Below are positions 61,684 through 64,000 of a stretch of DNA of 64,000 nucleotides, piece after piece. A program made the translations under genes and the position numbers. The DNA is taken from contig NZ_CP109442.1 in assembly GCF_036227205.1 (NCBI RefSeq), positions 3,224,001-3,288,000 of the forward strand. The letters are read 5' to 3'. The notes under the pieces are model-generated. The model did not search any database, was not told the origin of the DNA, and worked only from the letters and a program-made list of their open reading frames with translations. Within the stretch, counting starts at the first letter, position 1. Each line of letters begins with the position of its first letter. Origin of the DNA: Amycolatopsis sp. NBC_01480 (GTDB lineage Bacteria; Actinomycetota; Actinomycetes; Mycobacteriales; Pseudonocardiaceae).

Positions 61684-62640
61684 GTGAACCAACCGCCGAA
61701 TCCCTCCGCCTACCCCCAGGCCCCGCAGCCCGGTTGCTGGTGGCACCCGAACCGCCCGACCGGCCTGAGCTGCGCGCGCTGCGGGCGTCCGGCCTGCCCG
61801 GACTGCCTGCGCGAAGCCGCCGTCGGCTTCCAGTGCACCGACTGCGTGCACGCTGGCACCCAGCAACAGCGTCAGCAGCACCGCTCGTACCAGGACTCCG
61901 GCATGGGCGCCCGCACGATCGCGGGCGCGCGCCCGTCGAACTCCGTGGTGGTCACCACCACGCTGCTCGCGGTGAACGTGCTGATCTTCCTGATCACCGT
62001 GCTCCAGGCGAAAAGCCTGTTCGACAACGGCAATTCACAGTTGTCCCAGCTGGGTGAGCTGTGGACGTACCCCACGCTCGGCGGCGGCGAATGGTGGCGG
62101 ATCTTCACCAACGGCTTCCTGCACTACGGGCCCATCCACATCGCGGCGAACATGTTCTCGCTGTGGATGATGGGCCGGGCGCTGGAGCAGGTCTTCGGCC
62201 GCACGCGTTATATCGCGCTGTACTTCATTTCGATGCTCGGCGCGTCCACGTCGGTGCTGCTGTTCGACGCGCCCAACCGGCCGTCCGCGGGCGCTTCGGG
62301 CGCGTTGTTCGGGCTGATGGGCTGCTACGCGGTCATCGTGCTGAAGCTCAAGCTGAACCCGTCCGGCCTGCTGATCACGCTGGCGATCAACGCCTACATC
62401 ACGTTCTCGATCCCGAACATCTCGATCCTCGCGCACGTGGGAGGGCTGGTCACGGGCGCGCTGGTCGCTGTGGCGTTCCTGTACGCGCCGGACCGCAACC
62501 GCGTGCGGTGGCAGACGGCCGGGGCGGTAATCCTGGTGGTCGCGTTCATCGGCTTGCTGGTCTACCGCGGCGCGCAGATCCCGTCGCTCGACTGCCAGCT
62601 TTCGCTGGTCCGCGGGACCGAGTCGTACGTCTGCGGTTAG
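61684..62640 (+). CDS. Rhomboid family intramembrane serine protease
   Basis: 318 residues. N-terminal B-box-like zinc finger (GCWWHPNRPTGLSCARCGRPACPDCLREAAVGFQCTDCVH; Cys/His spacing visible in CARCGRPACPDC), then six transmembrane helices with catalytic Ser in GASGALFGLMG and His in ILAHVGGLVTGAL; HIAANMFSLWMMG is helix-2 of the rhomboid core. Equivalent to the rhomboid gene that follows ppiA in related genomes. GTG 61684 has TAGGTT 9 nt upstream. Convergent with the PH gene (4-nt overlap). Confidence 0.92.
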   Translation: MNQPPNPSAYPQAPQPGCWWHPNRPTGLSCARCGRPACPDCLREAAVGFQCTDCVHAGTQQQRQQHRSYQDSGMGARTIAGARPSNSVVVTTTLLAVNVLIFLITVLQAKSLFDNGNSQLSQLGELWTYPTLGGGEWWRIFTNGFLHYGPIHIAANMFSLWMMGRALEQVFGRTRYIALYFISMLGASTSVLLFDAPNRPSAGASGALFGLMGCYAVIVLKLKLNPSGLLITLAINAYITFSIPNISILAHVGGLVTGALVAVAFLYAPDRNRVRWQTAGAVILVVAFIGLLVYRGAQIPSLDCQLSLVRGTESYVCG

Positions 62641-63056
62641 CGCGTGCCACGCAGGGCGCTGAGGACGTCCATCACGTCACGGGGGTCCTCGCCGAGCTCA
62701 AGGCGCCCGAAGACGTAGAGCTGGTCGCCGTGCTCCAGTTCCAGCGTCACGCCGTCGCGGCCCATCCGGCGGGTGGTGCGCAGCTTGGTCGAGGTCTCGG
62801 CCCAGGGCAGCCGGTGCGTGCCGCTGAGCGTGCGGGCCACCAGGCCCTCGGCGTCGACCGCCAGGCGCGGCCGCACGAGGCTCCAGTGGACGGCGAACCC
62901 GCCGACGGCCAGCATCGCGACGCCCAGGAGCACCGCGCCCTTGCCGTCGCCGAAGACCAGGTCGGTCACCGCGCCGACCAGCAGGAGTGCGGCGACGGCC
63001 CAGGCCAGTACCACAAGCGACCGGCGCGGTGCCCACGAGGTGGGGTAGTTATCCAC
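62637..63056 (-). CDS. PH domain-containing membrane protein
   Basis: 139 residues: two transmembrane helices (LVVLAWAVAALLLVGAVTDLVFG; AVLLGVAMLAVGGFAVHW), then a PH-like domain (RPRLAVDAEGLVARTLSGTHRLPWAETSTKLR, in parts, GDQLYVFGRLELGEDPRDVMDVLSAL). Equivalent of mycobacterial Rv0010c. GTG 63056 lies inside one of two perfect DnaA boxes, which suggests that DnaA may control it. Confidence 0.88.
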   Translation of the reverse strand: MDNYPTSWAPRRSLVVLAWAVAALLLVGAVTDLVFGDGKGAVLLGVAMLAVGGFAVHWSLVRPRLAVDAEGLVARTLSGTHRLPWAETSTKLRTTRRMGRDGVTLELEHGDQLYVFGRLELGEDPRDVMDVLSALRGTR

Positions 63057-63070
63057 AGAGGTTATCCACA
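63049..63070 (+). promoter_or_regulatory. Tandem perfect DnaA boxes at the PH gene start
   Basis: TTATCCACA at 63049-63057 and 63062-63070, same orientation, 13 bp centre to centre. The first overlaps the start codon of the PH gene; the second lies just upstream of it. 22 kb from oriC. Confidence 0.65.
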
Positions 63071-63126
63071 GTGGGGATGACTCACACCGGTGTAATTCGG
63101 TGTCAAGCCGCCGTCCGGAGTAATGG

Positions 63127-63393
63127 TCAGCGCCAGCGCATCGTCATCAGCAGGCCGACGATCATCGCGGCGAAGCCGATCGCGAAGTTCCAGTTGCCCA
63201 GGTCGTTGAGAAACGGAATCTTGGGACCGGCGATGTAGTTCACGATGAGCCAGAGCAGCCCGATCACCATGAGACCGAACATGACGATCTTGTAGAACAG
63301 GTTCGACGGGCCCGCGGCCTTGACCTTCACCGGCGTACGGCGATCGGCAGGCGGGGTGTACGCGGTCTTCTTGCGGACCTTGGACTTCGGCAT
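63127..63393 (-). CDS. crgA: Cell division protein CrgA
   Basis: 88-residue membrane protein that joins the FtsZ/penicillin-binding machinery at the actinobacterial septum. Basic N-terminus MPKSKVRKKTAYTPPADRR, then two transmembrane helices (KIVMFGLMVIGLLWLIVNYI; FAIGFAAMIVGLLMTMRWR), the full family length. ATG 63393 chosen from this conserved MPKSK start. The gap to the PH gene is 70 nt; both on the minus strand. Confidence 0.95.
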   Translation of the reverse strand: MPKSKVRKKTAYTPPADRRTPVKVKAAGPSNLFYKIVMFGLMVIGLLWLIVNYIAGPKIPFLNDLGNWNFAIGFAAMIVGLLMTMRWR

Positions 63394-63607
63394 CGTGTTC
63401 CTCGCGTGCTGTTCGGGCTCTCCTGGTGGCGGTGCCTGATCCGCGGGGTTCCCCGCTGTCGGGTTGCGCAACCAGCGCCACGTGGACACGTTAACGTAAA
63501 CGACGGCTCCAGAGCACTGGGCGGGAGCGGTCGGATTTCCGGACTGTGACAACAGCGCCACCTAGCGTTCCTCACGGGGTGCGACGCCGGGCGCGAGAGG
63601 AGCTTGC

Positions 63608-64000
63608 GTGGGAACGCAGGATTGGCCGGGCGAAGACCGCCCGCGGCGCTCCGGGCCTGGGCCGGACGGCCAGGGACGACGTCGCCCGCCCGGCCCCGAC
63701 GGAGCCGGCAGACCCCGCAGGCAGCCCCCCGGTGAACCACCGCCGAGAACCCCGCCGTCCGGCTCGCCGCAGCCGAGGGCCCAGCGCCCCGGCGTGCCCG
63801 GCGAGCCCCCGCGACGGCAGCCCGATCCGCGGAGATCACCCGAACAGAGCAGGGGCGGACGGCCCGTGGACCCGAACCGGGCCCAGCCGAGCCGGCCGCG
63901 GCGTGCCGATGACCCGAACCAGGCGCGGTCCGAAGACCCGGCCCGGGCGCGGCCGACCGAGCAGCTGCGCCGTCCCGGCACCGGCCCGGACCCGCGGCGC
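63608..64000 (+). CDS. Pro/Arg-rich protein, N-terminal part (runs off the window edge)
   Basis: An uninterrupted frame from GTG 63608 with AGGAG 5 nt before it runs to the end of the window (131 codons). The peptide is disordered, rich in Pro, Arg, Gly and Asp (GTQDWPGEDRPRRSGPGPDG…DPNQARSEDPARARPTEQL). Such tails precede the transmembrane helix in many actinobacterial envelope proteins; in relatives a DUF881 or class E sortase gene occupies this place. Which one is unknown. Confidence 0.5.
   Translation, partial: MGTQDWPGEDRPRRSGPGPDGQGRRRPPGPDGAGRPRRQPPGEPPPRTPPSGSPQPRAQRPGVPGEPPRRQPDPRRSPEQSRGGRPVDPNRAQPSRPRRADDPNQARSEDPARARPTEQLRRPGTGPDPRR

Overview
This window is a chromosome-origin segment of a high-GC actinomycete. 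The gene order murJ/pseudokinase – sigM – anti-sigma – trxB – trxA – cwlM … parB – parA – rsmG – jag – yidC – yidD – rnpA – rpmH – dnaA – oriC – dnaN – gnd – recF – dciA – gyrB – gyrA – DUF3566 – tRNA-Ile … tRNA-Ala … ppiA – rhomboid – PH protein – crgA is the order known from Mycobacterium tuberculosis and its relatives. The extra genes (TNT-related proteins, a DLW-39 protein, a large intergenic space) and the codon use suggest a Pseudonocardiaceae member, probably Amycolatopsis; the genus is an inference.

Layout. 0.0-3.1 kb: the 5' end of leuS on the minus strand, preceded by a leucine-rich leader peptide and a terminator hairpin that look like a transcription attenuator; then a phytase-like esterase, an SdpI-family membrane protein and YqgE. 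3.1-4.4 kb: an MFS transporter. 4.5-11.5 kb: an accessory block of five plus-strand genes (a YbaB-like protein, two TNT-related proteins with immunity-like N-terminal domains, an ADP-ribosylglycohydrolase that keeps its catalytic signatures, and a large fusion whose ADP-ribosylglycohydrolase domain has lost its metal-ligand aspartates). This is the least understood and most interesting part of the window. 11.5-15.4 kb (minus): methyltransferase, orphan histidine kinase, CCA-adding enzyme. 15.5-26.6 kb (plus): NUDIX hydrolase, DUF6049 protein, MurJ, a separate membrane pseudokinase, SigM and its anti-sigma factor, thioredoxin reductase (with a sigma-R-like promoter), thioredoxin and the CwlM-type amidase. 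26.65-27.6 kb is a strand-skewed, repeat-rich stretch with no gene, ending in a DnaA-box cluster.

27.8-31.5 kb: SRPBCC protein, GNAT acetyltransferase, PLP aminotransferase and a D-Ala-D-Ala-ligase-like protein. 31.6-38.0 kb (minus): parB-parA, four parS sites, rsmG, a frameshifted DUF6886 relic, jag, yidC, yidD, rnpA and rpmH. 38.3-51.0 kb (plus): dnaA, oriC (many DnaA boxes plus an AT-rich segment at about 40.95 kb), dnaN, gnd, recF, dciA, gyrB, gyrA and a DUF3566 protein. tRNA-Ile and tRNA-Ala, adjacent in mycobacteria, are separated here by an EthD/HTH/SDR cassette. 54.2-64.0 kb: ArsR-SRPBCC pair, an alpha/alpha-toroid protein, LipB-like and PHP genes, PdxH, several small actinobacterial proteins, the cyclophilin PpiA, a rhomboid protease, a PH-domain protein, CrgA and a truncated proline/arginine-rich ORF.

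Together the core genes serve replication initiation, chromosome segregation, membrane-protein insertion, RNA processing and cell-wall/redox control. DnaA boxes and parS sites are not limited to oriC and parAB but recur across the window. Many genes seem to be expressed from leaderless transcripts, with a -10-like hexamer about 6 nt before the start codon.
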